Shown in pieces: positions 9,364-19,100 of a stretch of 64,000 nt of DNA (positions within the stretch are counted from its first letter, which is position 1; the number at the start of each line of letters is the position of its first letter). The notes below the pieces were generated by a model, which searched no databases, was not told where the DNA came from, and saw nothing but the letters and a program-made list of their open reading frames with translations. Origin of the DNA: Pelagihabitans pacificus (lineage in GTDB: Bacteria; Bacteroidota; Bacteroidia; Flavobacteriales; Flavobacteriaceae). Position numbers and translations under genes: made by a program. The stretch covers positions 62,001 through 126,000 of the forward strand of contig NZ_VIKU02000006.1 of the NCBI RefSeq assembly GCF_009371985.2. The letters are read 5' to 3'.

Positions 9364-10749
9364 TCAAAATGAGAAGCCCAATTTTAAGAGCCCCCCTTGC
9401 ACATCTGTGTTCGCCATGAAGAGGTTCCAAAGCATTGACGTTCGGTAATTCTCAATCATAACAGGAATGGGGCCTTGGTCTATTGCCAGGTATCTAGGAA
9501 CGCTCCATCCATATTGTTCGCTGAAAGCATCGAAAGGACCGTACGTACCAATCTGATCGGAATGATCCCGGTATAGGTGTCGCAAAAACCGTAAACTCTC
9601 CTCTGGAGTATAAGGCATCGAAGACAGGGCGGCGGTAGGAGAAATAACGCCAAGGTCTTCGGTAGGTCGATGGGCGGCATAACCTAGCTCTCGGGAGTAG
9701 CTAGAGGTAAGACCCCAACAGTCCTCCCCGTAGCCCTTATAATTCTTAGGGTTATCAACACAATATCGATAATGTATTAAGGCGTGATTTCGATTAACGG
9801 ACCAATAATCGGCAAACGCATCCTTTAATTGGGTAGGATTCAGCCCAAGGAACGAATAATGGGCCCAGAACAGAGGGCCCACCGGGTCATCAAGAGTCTC
9901 ATAGTGGTCTAAAATCGTTTTCAAGCCGTAGAATTCGGTATCCGTTGTAATCGCATTTCCCCTTGCCCAGCCTTCACTGTAAACCTCACGTGAAATGGGA
10001 TGTGTTGGTGAGGCAGCTGCCAACACATACATAATTAAGGCTTCGTTATACCCACGAACCGGAAAATTCATTTCCCAGCCAAAATTCGGCGACCAATGCC
10101 AGTAAAGCACTAATTCCTTATTGGTGTACCAATCCCATTCCACCGACTCCCAAAGCTCCTGAATCCTCTCCGCCAACGGTTGTTCCCTATCGTCTGTAGT
10201 GTTAAGAAACCCTTTTACCGTCAAGAGTCCTTGTATCAAAAAAGCGGTCTCTACCAAATCACCCCCATCGTCCTTTTCACTGAAAGGTTTGGTTTTTCCC
10301 GACCTCCCATCAAGCCAATGCGGCCATACACCATGATAACGGTCACAGGTTTCCAAAAAATCCACGATTTTTTCCATTCTGCCGATGGCGGCATCCCTAG
10401 GAATAAATCCTCGTTCCACTCCAACCAAAATTGCCATCAACCCAAAACCCGTCCCGCCGGTAGTTACTATATGACGGTCATTGGAGGGATACACATTGTC
10501 CAAGTGTATGCGTTCCGGCGCCATTCCAGAATTGGGCTCGGCGCCCTCCCAGAAGTAAGCGATGGTTTGTTGTTGTACCATATTCAATAGATCCTGATCG
10601 GTTAAAAGGTATATGGCTTGGGAAGGCGGTTCTTCCAATTTCGTAGAATCTTTTGTGCCTTTATCTTCACACGCGATAATCAGCAAGGATATGGCGAAAA
10701 GAGTGGAAAGGAAAAAAAGCCGGTATCCATTATTCCAATGCATTCCCAT
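9364..10749 (-). CDS. Glycoamylase-domain protein, GH144-like endo-beta-1,2-glucanase
   Basis: This is a lipoprotein (lipobox LIIAC) with the 'glucoamylase-like' (alpha/alpha)6 domain, Pfam Glycoamylase, that defines GH144. Recognisable blocks are QQQTIAYFWEGAEPNSGMAPER at the domain start, TGGTGFGLMAILVGVERGF, GVWPHWLDG, DDGGDLVETAFLIQGLL, and late WGLTSSYS and SPTAALSSMPYTPEESL. Length (461 residues) matches the family. Characterised GH144 enzymes from Bacteroidota cleave beta-1,2-glucan to sophorooligosaccharides, so a beta-1,2-glucan substrate is the leading guess. Many family members remain untested, so the linkage is not certain. ATG codons at 10749 and 10743 are both possible starts. 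It is 10 bases after the FG-GAP lipoprotein stop, within one likely operon. Confidence 0.88.
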   Translation of the reverse strand: MGMHWNNGYRLFFLSTLFAISLLIIACEDKGTKDSTKLEEPPSQAIYLLTDQDLLNMVQQQTIAYFWEGAEPNSGMAPERIHLDNVYPSNDRHIVTTGGTGFGLMAILVGVERGFIPRDAAIGRMEKIVDFLETCDRYHGVWPHWLDGRSGKTKPFSEKDDGGDLVETAFLIQGLLTVKGFLNTTDDREQPLAERIQELWESVEWDWYTNKELVLYWHWSPNFGWEMNFPVRGYNEALIMYVLAAASPTHPISREVYSEGWARGNAITTDTEFYGLKTILDHYETLDDPVGPLFWAHYSFLGLNPTQLKDAFADYWSVNRNHALIHYRYCVDNPKNYKGYGEDCWGLTSSYSRELGYAAHRPTEDLGVISPTAALSSMPYTPEESLRFLRHLYRDHSDQIGTYGPFDAFSEQYGWSVPRYLAIDQGPIPVMIENYRTSMLWNLFMANTDVQGGLLKLGFSF

Positions 10750-10759
10750 ATTCCCAATG

Positions 10760-12007
10760 TTATTGTTTTAAGGTGTTTTCCAAAATATAAAAGTCGGTTG
10801 CCTCGTGATTGGGATAGCGGAAGATGTCTATATCGCCATCGCCGTCGTAGTCAATGGCCTGCCCGTTGTAGATTCCATTTTTTTCAATCACCATCTCCTT
10901 ATAGTCCGAATAATTTCCCTCGTTCAAGAAAATGGAAACATCAAAATTCGTTTTATTCAAATTAATCGCCCTTCCATAGTTGATTCCTGCCAACACATCG
11001 TAATCCCCATCCAAGTCGAAATCGTATACTTGTAAGGTATGACAGGCAGGGATACTATCCTTTATCGTTCGACTTTGCCATTCGTTGTTCATTTTTTTAT
11101 AGGCGACCAAGGGATACCCTGCACGCTCCGAATGGGCCATATAGATTTCCACCCTTCCGTCCTTGTCGACATCCGTGGCAAAGGTTTTGGTACCGTTTCG
11201 GGACCAATCCCCTTCTTGATTGTTCCACATCTCATTTAAGTTTTCTACCCGCCATTCCTTCGTTAAATCCACACCCGGATTGTAGTAGACCAGCCCTGTA
11301 GCAACGATATCGGGGTAACTGTCATTATCCATGTTGCCAACGGCCATTCCTTCGTGTAGCACCTCATCTTGAATATATTGCACCCGTTCCCAGGAGTCGG
11401 CATTGTTTTGTCTAAAAACACTGAGCGTATGCTCGTCGAACGTAAGAATGGCGAGATCCATCTTGCCATCAATGTCAAAATCGGCAAAACTGACATCCTT
11501 TACCGCATCGGGAACCGTTCCTATCGTATGCGATTTCCACTCACTCCCGGTATTCTCATACCAGAATAGTTCTGCCGTCGCGCCCGCATCGGTCCATTCC
11601 CCTGGATGTTTTATGGCGATTACATCCATATCACCATCCCCATCGATATCATTTGCCTCCAAATCGCCTCCTGCAAAAAGTCCGCCTGTCACCGGTTTCT
11701 CAGCTATGATATTCAATTCCCAAGGACCCGTTTCGGTTTTTCCTTTGTAATATCCCAAGTAGCCACCCGCCGAATTGTTGTTGATGAACAAAAGATCGGC
11801 AATACCATCACCCGTGACGTCCGCAGGGGTGTGTGCCCACCAAAATTTGGCGCTATCTACAATTTTACGTTGCTCGAAGGCCAATTCTTTCTCGATTTCC
11901 GGTACGGTAACAGGGGTCGCTTCTTTCTTGGCTTCTTTACAGGATTGTATAATACCTGCAAAAAGCAATGCTCCCAACAGTCCAAAATGAATGGTGTTTT
12001 TCTTCAT
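10760..12007 (-). CDS. FG-GAP/VCBS repeat lipoprotein
   Basis: This single-propeller surface lipoprotein has 415 residues. The signal peptide begins MKKNTIHFGLL and ends in a lipobox (GIIQSC). ATG at 12007 is preferred over a TTG three codons upstream. FG-GAP loops with the DxDxDGxxD pattern (DVTGDGIADL, DIDGDGDMDV, DFDIDGKMDL, DVDKDGRVEI, DYDGDGDIDI) repeat through residues about 50-410, which fits a seven-bladed propeller that binds calcium. No catalytic motif is visible. It lies 13 bases after the larger FG-GAP protein and 10 bases before the GH144-type gene, so it belongs to the same transcript. A glycan-binding or scaffolding role is inferred, not shown. Confidence 0.86.
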   Translation of the reverse strand: MKKNTIHFGLLGALLFAGIIQSCKEAKKEATPVTVPEIEKELAFEQRKIVDSAKFWWAHTPADVTGDGIADLLFINNNSAGGYLGYYKGKTETGPWELNIIAEKPVTGGLFAGGDLEANDIDGDGDMDVIAIKHPGEWTDAGATAELFWYENTGSEWKSHTIGTVPDAVKDVSFADFDIDGKMDLAILTFDEHTLSVFRQNNADSWERVQYIQDEVLHEGMAVGNMDNDSYPDIVATGLVYYNPGVDLTKEWRVENLNEMWNNQEGDWSRNGTKTFATDVDKDGRVEIYMAHSERAGYPLVAYKKMNNEWQSRTIKDSIPACHTLQVYDFDLDGDYDVLAGINYGRAINLNKTNFDVSIFLNEGNYSDYKEMVIEKNGIYNGQAIDYDGDGDIDIFRYPNHEATDFYILENTLKQ

Positions 12008-12020
12008 ACTTCCCAATGGT

Positions 12021-15000
12021 TTATGGCTTGATTAATTTATTGATATGTGTGGCTATTCTTTGATGCGACTCTTTGGTGCGTACCGGATAATCGGTCAACC
12101 CGATGACAAAACTGTTTTTCCCTACTAGTAAGGGCCTCGTGTCCTTATCCCTTCCAAAACCAAAAACGGTCATACCGTCTTTGCTTGAGGCCCCATCGGC
12201 CGTATCGCCAAGATACGACATCATATCGACATGTTGGTCGGGGGTTACCTGAGCGAGATAAAAGGTGGTCGGTACACCGTTCTTATTAAAATACGCCCAT
12301 TGGTAATTTCCCCAATTGATACTTCCCTTATAGAAATCGGGAATATCGGAACGGGGTCCCGCGCTGTCGGTACCATAGGTTGACGCTGCCGGTTCGTAGT
12401 TTCCACCAGGGGTTCCTTCGTAGAGGAACCAGTATGTCTTACCCTCGGCAACCTTCAGAATATTTAGCACGGCGTAGTCATCGTGAAAAATCCATTCCCA
12501 TTCCCACAACCCACTTTTGGAAGTAGTCTTGATCTTATTTTCCGATACGATTTCAGAGACACATTTATCATGCCCCGGGTGTCCTGCACCCCCATCGTCG
12601 GAATTAAAGACCAGGTTTGGGAGTCCTCGAAAGGCAGAGGCCGCAGAGGCAGGGTATTGGTCCCAAGGTTCGGTTTTATAACCCACCCAATCATTCCCAT
12701 ATCGGTCGATAATACGCGAAAATCCGCCACCTTCTTGATCGTAGTAGTATGTTGCCTTTTGGGTATGCACGATATAATGTGGCCTATTTTCATAGCTGCC
12801 TTCGGAGATATGAATACTGGATTTCTCCTGATTTTCCTTTTTTACCTTGACCATAATCCCAGGCCATTGCACATCCATGCCATGCACCATTTGCCCCTCA
12901 TGCAAAGGAGTCTTTAAGGTGGTTAATCGGTTTCTTCCCATTTTGAGGGAACCAACATTCTTCAATGCTTCTTCATGCCAGTAGGCATCGTAGCATGGGG
13001 TGTTCCTATCCGGTATTTGCACCGTTCCGTTCAGACGGATTCCCTCGGAGTAACAAGGACTCCAACTGTTCCAATATAATATTGCCTTGTCATTTTCAGA
13101 TACCGCTAAAGGGATATCCAGGTATTGGCCATGCTCTCCGTTCCTAGTGGTCCAAAATGGCTCCTGCCCGTAAGGCTTCACCAGGGCCACGGTAGATGTT
13201 CGATTTAGACCGAGCCCGTGAATCGGCTCAATAACCTCAACAAAACCATTTGCATGGGTCACTAAAGCGGTCAGTTGTACCGGCATGGACTGATCTGGAA
13301 GCCATTCCGTATTCCAAACTACCTCAAACGGAGCCTTGGTGGAACTTCCGAGATGGTTGGCGATTGCACCCCGATGATGCCGAAACTGCCATTGGCGGTA
13401 TTTGCCATCTCCTTGCACATTTACATCCTCGTAGAGCCCTACATAATCGACTTTTACGATATCGCCCATCGAGGTACTTTCCAATGAAAGCGTTTGATCC
13501 TTTTGAAGAAAATCACCTGGTTTGATTCCAATCAATTTGGTAGGGCCCGGTAATTCAACGGGCTTATAATAAATCCGTAGCACCACTGCGTATACGAGAT
13601 TCTGTGGCCAATCCCAAGATTGATCTTCTGCCACCATAAGCTTAAAGCTGTTTTGGACACCCTGTTTTAAGTGGGTCAATGGAACGGGCATCCGAATGTT
13701 GGTATGAAACATATAATCGGTTGCCGGCTCCGATATCAATGTAGGTTCCGGTAGCAGAATTGGCTTTCCTTCATTAAATTGAATGCTTAAATCTTTCGTA
13801 TCCTCATGCGATTGTACCCGTTCTACCAACACTTCCGCACCGATGGCATTGTTCAAGTCAACTTCATGACCTAGTTTGATGAAACCATTTTTATGTTTTT
13901 TTTTTGGAAAATGGTCTTTGTTCAAGGAATAGTCCAACTTTCCACCCACTCGAAGAAATTTGCCATCGTCGCTGGCATCGATAGGTGTCCAAGGATACTC
14001 TTTATAAAGCATCCCCGTCTTTAACGATTTAATGGCATCATTGCGCCAAACGTGCATGTATTGATGCTGATCCCATCCCGCCCCGATAATATCAAGGTCC
14101 CCATCGGCATCCAGATCGACCCATTGGGTACCCAGATGATTTTCCTTTCCGGTATCGATAACCGTTTTTGTAAAAACCCCGGCGCCGTTGTTCTCCCAAA
14201 GTTGGAGTTCCAAAGCCGTTCCTTTATGTTCCGCGGTCAACAAATCGGTGTCGCCATCGTTATCAATATCGGTGATATCCAGGTTGTTGATAGAAAATTG
14301 GGTCACTATTTTGTTGCGTTGCCAAGTGTCCAAATCTTGTTGGCCGAACCACCAAAAGTTGGCGTCCGGTTCCAAGCCGGGGTACCGTTCCTCGGTAACC
14401 ACGATATCGGCTTTTCCGTCCCCGTTGACATCCGCAATTTCCACACGGTCAATCGGGTGGATGCTTTCGCCCACGATGGTGGGTTTCCACAAGCTATCGA
14501 TATTTCCGGGGTTTTCGTACCAAACAAGAATTTTGGGCTCATCTTCCCCATCGGGTCTTCTTCCAGCAGCAATATCCAAATCGCCATCGCCATCGATATC
14601 CCCCACACCGATGCCTTCATCGGATGTATTTTTACAAATCATCGTCACCTTCCAATCGCTTGTATCCGCTTCCTTATCGGGAATCGCTATCGCGTATATA
14701 TCACCGTTTCCAGCTATCACAAACTCCGATGGCCCACCGGCAACCAGTTGTGCTTTTTCAAAACCTTGACTATTCACATGACTTGTAGCGGGCACCTGCC
14801 CGATCAACTTTCTCTGGTAGCGGGTTCCATTTTCATTGGTAGCCTCATACCAGTAAAGGTCTGGCAAGGCCATCGCAATGATATCGGCATAGGGGTCGCC
14901 ATCGACGTCGATATACAGAATCCCATCGACATTGTCATCGAGTACCGTACGTTTCCATGTACTTTCCATGCCCCCCCCCGGATTGTGGTAAATGTATCGG

Positions 15001-15212
15001 CCTGAAATAATATCCATATTGCCGTCGCTGTCCACATCCCCTGCATCCAAGCCAAAATAGCGAAGCCACTCCGGCTCTGCCCAGTCGCCCCACATTTGTT
15101 TGGTACTATCGACTTGAATGTAGTGCCAATCCTGGGATAGCTTATCCTGGGCATTGCCAATAGCCGTCGAGACTATAAAAATCAGGAAAAGAAGAGGTTG
15201 TAAGTATTTCAT
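12021..15212 (-). CDS. Secreted FG-GAP propeller fused to a large uncharacterised C-terminal region
   Basis: The 1064-residue exported protein starts with a signal peptide (MKYLQPLLFL to IGNAQ). ATG at 15227, five codons upstream, is an alternative start. Residues about 20-400 form an FG-GAP propeller with loops such as DVDSDGNMDI, DIDGDGDLDI and DLDADGDLDI. The remaining roughly 650 residues match no family I can name. They contain a beta-rich stretch, then an aromatic-rich part with WVGYKTEPWDQYP, AFRGLPNLV, a Gly/His-rich DDGGAGHPGHDKC and WEWEWIFHDDYAVL, which looks like a glycan-processing or glycan-binding fold. The C-terminus (GRDKDTRPLLVGKNSF) is not a T9SS sorting domain. It sits between the SGNH esterase and the FG-GAP lipoprotein in one block. 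Family of the first part is certain; that of the second is unknown. Confidence 0.85.
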   Translation of the reverse strand: MKYLQPLLFLIFIVSTAIGNAQDKLSQDWHYIQVDSTKQMWGDWAEPEWLRYFGLDAGDVDSDGNMDIISGRYIYHNPGGGMESTWKRTVLDDNVDGILYIDVDGDPYADIIAMALPDLYWYEATNENGTRYQRKLIGQVPATSHVNSQGFEKAQLVAGGPSEFVIAGNGDIYAIAIPDKEADTSDWKVTMICKNTSDEGIGVGDIDGDGDLDIAAGRRPDGEDEPKILVWYENPGNIDSLWKPTIVGESIHPIDRVEIADVNGDGKADIVVTEERYPGLEPDANFWWFGQQDLDTWQRNKIVTQFSINNLDITDIDNDGDTDLLTAEHKGTALELQLWENNGAGVFTKTVIDTGKENHLGTQWVDLDADGDLDIIGAGWDQHQYMHVWRNDAIKSLKTGMLYKEYPWTPIDASDDGKFLRVGGKLDYSLNKDHFPKKKHKNGFIKLGHEVDLNNAIGAEVLVERVQSHEDTKDLSIQFNEGKPILLPEPTLISEPATDYMFHTNIRMPVPLTHLKQGVQNSFKLMVAEDQSWDWPQNLVYAVVLRIYYKPVELPGPTKLIGIKPGDFLQKDQTLSLESTSMGDIVKVDYVGLYEDVNVQGDGKYRQWQFRHHRGAIANHLGSSTKAPFEVVWNTEWLPDQSMPVQLTALVTHANGFVEVIEPIHGLGLNRTSTVALVKPYGQEPFWTTRNGEHGQYLDIPLAVSENDKAILYWNSWSPCYSEGIRLNGTVQIPDRNTPCYDAYWHEEALKNVGSLKMGRNRLTTLKTPLHEGQMVHGMDVQWPGIMVKVKKENQEKSSIHISEGSYENRPHYIVHTQKATYYYDQEGGGFSRIIDRYGNDWVGYKTEPWDQYPASAASAFRGLPNLVFNSDDGGAGHPGHDKCVSEIVSENKIKTTSKSGLWEWEWIFHDDYAVLNILKVAEGKTYWFLYEGTPGGNYEPAASTYGTDSAGPRSDIPDFYKGSINWGNYQWAYFNKNGVPTTFYLAQVTPDQHVDMMSYLGDTADGASSKDGMTVFGFGRDKDTRPLLVGKNSFVIGLTDYPVRTKESHQRIATHINKLIKP

Positions 15213-15293
15213 ATTATTGTTATTCATTTTTTGCGTTTCGAATGTGGTCATACCCAAGACCGCCCATCGAACCCTGTGAAATCCTTGGTTCCT

Positions 15294-15986
15294 CTAATTT
15301 AAACCATATTTCTCTAACATTGGCTGCATCGCCCTAGCCCACTGGGGATAAGCAGCTGGTTTCAGGTGGGTATTGTCTTCTTGTACGTATTGAGTTTTGA
15401 TATCCCCGTTTTCACAGAGAAAGGGACGAAGGTCCATATAATCATACCCCCTTTCCCGACAAAATTCTTTCATTCGTGCATTCAGCGTATCAATTTCCCT
15501 ATTGCGTTCAGTGACGCCTCTTTGATACAAGGTAGTTGTGTAAACCGGGCTAGTCCCGATACTACTAATAGAATCCATCACCATGGTGATGTTCTCGTAA
15601 ATTCGCTGGGTCGAAATGCCCAGTGTGTAATCGTTGATTCCCCCTTTGAAGAAGCAGATTTTGGGTCGATGGGGAACGATAAAATTCTTGATAACCCAAG
15701 AGAGTTGCTGGGTAGTCCATCCCGGTTTCCCCCCGTTAAAAACATCGTTGCGGCCAAGTACCTGTTGCCAGTCACCCTGATAGGTAATCGAATTGCCGAG
15801 CATGACAATGTTTACCGGTTCGACCGTCAGTCCCTTTTCGTCGACTACTTCTTCATCGGCTGTTGGTATTTCAATATGCTTTTTTTCAGGAAATGCATCT
15901 TTTGTAAAAAAGTTCCCTGACAAGAATACATATAATGCAAGAAGAACATTACCCAATAACGATAAGGGCAACCACAACTTTTTCAT
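15294..15986 (-). CDS. SGNH/GDSL-type hydrolase, exported or membrane-anchored
   Basis: This predicted serine esterase or acetyl-hydrolase has the SGNH fold. An N-terminal hydrophobic segment (residues 1-25) is a signal peptide or anchor and has no lipobox. Block I reads MLGNSITYQGDW with Ser66; the usual GDS is GNS here, as in many sugar-acting members. Gly in VFNGGKPGW, Asn in GGINDYTLG and the C-terminal DNTH dyad (Asp204, His207) complete the catalytic set. Length (230 residues) is typical. It is the first gene of the minus-strand block running down to 8595, so its promoter must lie between 15987 and the terminator at 16141. De-acetylation or de-acylation of the glycan attacked by the neighbouring hydrolases is a context-based guess. 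Confidence 0.88.
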   Translation of the reverse strand: MKKLWLPLSLLGNVLLALYVFLSGNFFTKDAFPEKKHIEIPTADEEVVDEKGLTVEPVNIVMLGNSITYQGDWQQVLGRNDVFNGGKPGWTTQQLSWVIKNFIVPHRPKICFFKGGINDYTLGISTQRIYENITMVMDSISSIGTSPVYTTTLYQRGVTERNREIDTLNARMKEFCRERGYDYMDLRPFLCENGDIKTQYVQEDNTHLKPAAYPQWARAMQPMLEKYGLN

Positions 15987-16140
15987 TCAATTGCTCTTTA
16001 ATTGTTTGCGAGAAAGATAAAAAACCCACGCTGAACCATATACCAGCATTTTATCAAAAACCATATGTAAATGCAACCGACCATTACTATCCAAAAGGAA
16101 AATATTCCATAGAAGGCTGTTGAATGCATGCTACGGTACG

Positions 16141-16173
16141 AAAAAAGGCCTCCAACAATTGGAAGCCTTTTTT
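16141..16173 (-). terminator. Bidirectional-looking intrinsic terminator after the giant adhesin gene
   Basis: A 15-base-pair stem (16141-16155 with 16159-16173) has one mismatch and a three-base loop. It starts with six A and ends with six T, so either strand gives a hairpin with a U-tract. It begins 26 bases past the adhesin stop codon at 16199 and separates that gene from the SGNH block. Confidence 0.85.
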
Positions 16174-16198
16174 CAACTAAGAACCAGTTATTGGCTGG

Positions 16199-19100
16199 TT
16201 ACCTGTATAGGGTAAAGTGACCGACAAAACGAGTGTCCCGGTCATCGTTCTGGTTAACGACGTACCAATAATCACCACTAGGGAGTTCCTTACCTTCATA
16301 GGTACCGTCCCAGTTTTTAATTTGATCCAAAATAGCGACCACCCTACCATATCGGTCATAAATCTTGACTTCGATATTGGGGAAGAATTCCCTATTGTTG
16401 ATCATCCATTCATCGTTTTGGCCGTCACCGTCCGGGGTAAAGAAATTCGGAATTTCAAGCATACCGGTAAACGTAAACGGTATGGCGGCCGTAGCTTCGC
16501 AACCAAGCTCGTCGACCACTCGGACCTCCACCAAAACATCTTGATTGGATAGGAAAATATTATCATCTCCCTGAGATACTCCTTGGAAAAAGTATTCATA
16601 GGCTCCAAAACCTCCAGTTGCGGTCGCGGTTACCTCATTCGGACCTGTGGATTCCAAGCTCACTTCAAGGTTTTCGTATTCGAACATCTCGAAAGGCTCG
16701 CTGATCTCCAAACATCCATTTTGATGGAAAATATACACCTGATAGGTACCGGCTTCCAGATTTGCCCAACTTCGTTGGTCGGAAGAAAGCTCGATGCGTT
16801 TTTCGTTCCTATCGATTTCCGGAAGTACTTCCACCTCCGGGTGAAGGTCATTGACATTCTCCAAAAAGAACGTCAGTTGCGGCAGTAAAGACTCATCGAC
16901 CATTTCAACCGTCACCAGGCTATTGGGCATATTCACATCACAGCCATATTGCGGATCGATCATATGTTCGAGTAACACCCCTTCTTCTATCCTAAAGACG
17001 GTAAGTTCCTCACAACCGTTGGCATCCCGCACGGTCACCTGATACTCATTACCAGTGATAAACGGGTCATTCGGGTCATTTGGCAATATCTGACCGTCGT
17101 AGTAATTAAAATAGGGAGTGTTAATATCCCGTTCATCGGTGGGGAAATACTGTTCCACCTTCATTTCGTAATAGGTACCACCGGCATCTGTAAAGGGTAC
17201 TCCCCCTGTTATGGGTATCTCTACCGTACCGTCATTATCACCCAAACAAGTTTCATTCGTAACTATCGGGTCCGCAATCGCTATCGCAGTCGGTTGGGTC
17301 ATCGGCACATCGAAGAAATACGGGCAGCCGTCCTCATCCTGCGCAAGGATTCTATAGGGCGATCCGTCGGGTTTCACCGGTAAATCGGTAAAGGTATACA
17401 CCAACGGATTATCAGGGTCGGTGACCAGATCCGCGAAATTCGGTTCGATAGCGAATTCCACCAACCCGGGATAGGATGCATCAACGGTCATGGTGATACT
17501 TCCTGTTTCATCCCCGTAGCAAAGAACATTCTGGGCACTAGGTGTTATGAGTACCGCAATCGCCGGCTCCAACTGAAATGCTGCCTCTTCCCTACATAGG
17601 GCCGGATTACCACTGGTAACGACCGCTACATAATAATTCGGTGGAAGATTCTCAAAATTCGGACTGCTCTGTGGTCCACGGAATATGGTGGTCGGCACGG
17701 CAGGGTCGCCGGGATCTGCAAGATATAGGGAATATTCATAAATCCCGGTCCCTCCCGATGCCTTGATCTCAATTCGCCCATCATCAATGGAGCTACACGA
17801 TGGCGGTGACTGCGGAGATGCAGGGTCAATTGCCAAATTCAGCGGTGACTCTACCCTTACCTCATTGGTAAAACGTTCCAAACACGGTCCATTGGCTCCC
17901 TGTTTCCGTACTTCGAATTCGTAGGTTTGTCCAACGATACCATTGATGTTTTCCACTGCAGTACCTGCTTGATCGGTCATTACGACCCAAGGATCTGCGG
18001 AACCTGCTACCCTATATTCATACGTAGCGCCTGGTTCGAAATTAAATACCCTTAACTCCAATACTCCCAGATCACCGCAGGCAGGGGCCGATACCAAACG
18101 CAACTGTGGATTGATGGGTTGTGGTGGAACCACCTCAATCGGGGGCGAATATACCTCACAACCATAGGTAGACGTTGCATGAACCGAATAGAAACCGGCA
18201 GGGATGACTCCGATACCACCGCTCCCCTCAAAGCGAGGCGAGGTTTGAGGCCCATATAAGAACTCTTGGTTAGCGGGATCGCTTGGGTCCTGATTGATCG
18301 GGTCTGGATGATTGGAATCCAATTTAATTAATTGATAGATGTAGTTTTCTCCCGGAACCCCTCCTATGGCACCCTCAGTGACCAAATCATTCGGGTCTAC
18401 AGCTACCAAGATGGCATCCGTACCGTTCGGACATTCCAGTTCCTGCGTAATCGTCAAGGCCACATCAGGCTGCGGTACCGCAAGGAGTTCTCTCTCAAAG
18501 GTACCGGTACAGAGATAAATATCCCTTACCGTAACCCGATAGAAACCGGCAGGTCGATTCGACATACTTTGCTGGGGACCAAAGGCTTGTACGACCGTCC
18601 AGGGGTCAGCAGTGGTAGCCCGGTATTCTACCTGATATTCATAGGGGCTGGTATCCCAACCGTAGCGGGCGTTGAAGCTAATGATTCCCTGATCGTCGCT
18701 ACAACCTACTGTTTGATCTTGTTGAATATCGATAACCTCCAACGGACCGGCCGGATTCGGACCACGAACCGTAATCACATTACTGTAAGCTCCACAATTA
18801 GGAGAATCGTCTTCCCGGACTACTATCCTAATGTTACCACTGGGCACGTCTACGATTGCGGCTGGATTGCCATCGGCACCAATATCGACCGGTAACGGTC
18901 CGAGCAATCCGGAAGCACCGGTGAGTGGCGTCGAAGCGCTAAAATCATCACTGGCAAAACCGGGGTCATTGGCATCATAGACCCAATAGGTATAGTCATT
19001 CCCGGTGTAATCGGTTATTTCTATGGAAACTACTCCGTCGCGCGCATTGAAACAGGTCTCGGGAGTTAGCTCTGCAATAGTGACCACCGGATCTACGGGG

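Noticed and set aside
9981-9998. TCACGTGAAA core resembling half of a parS site, with another TCACGTGA near 37347
   Set aside because: Only about 10 of 16 positions fit the parS palindrome, both copies are inside conserved coding sequence, and they are far from parAB.
14052-15005. Plus-strand open frame of 317 codons opposite the FG-GAP fusion gene
   Set aside because: It is antisense to a clearly coding FG-GAP propeller with regular DxDxDG loops; the product shows no family features.
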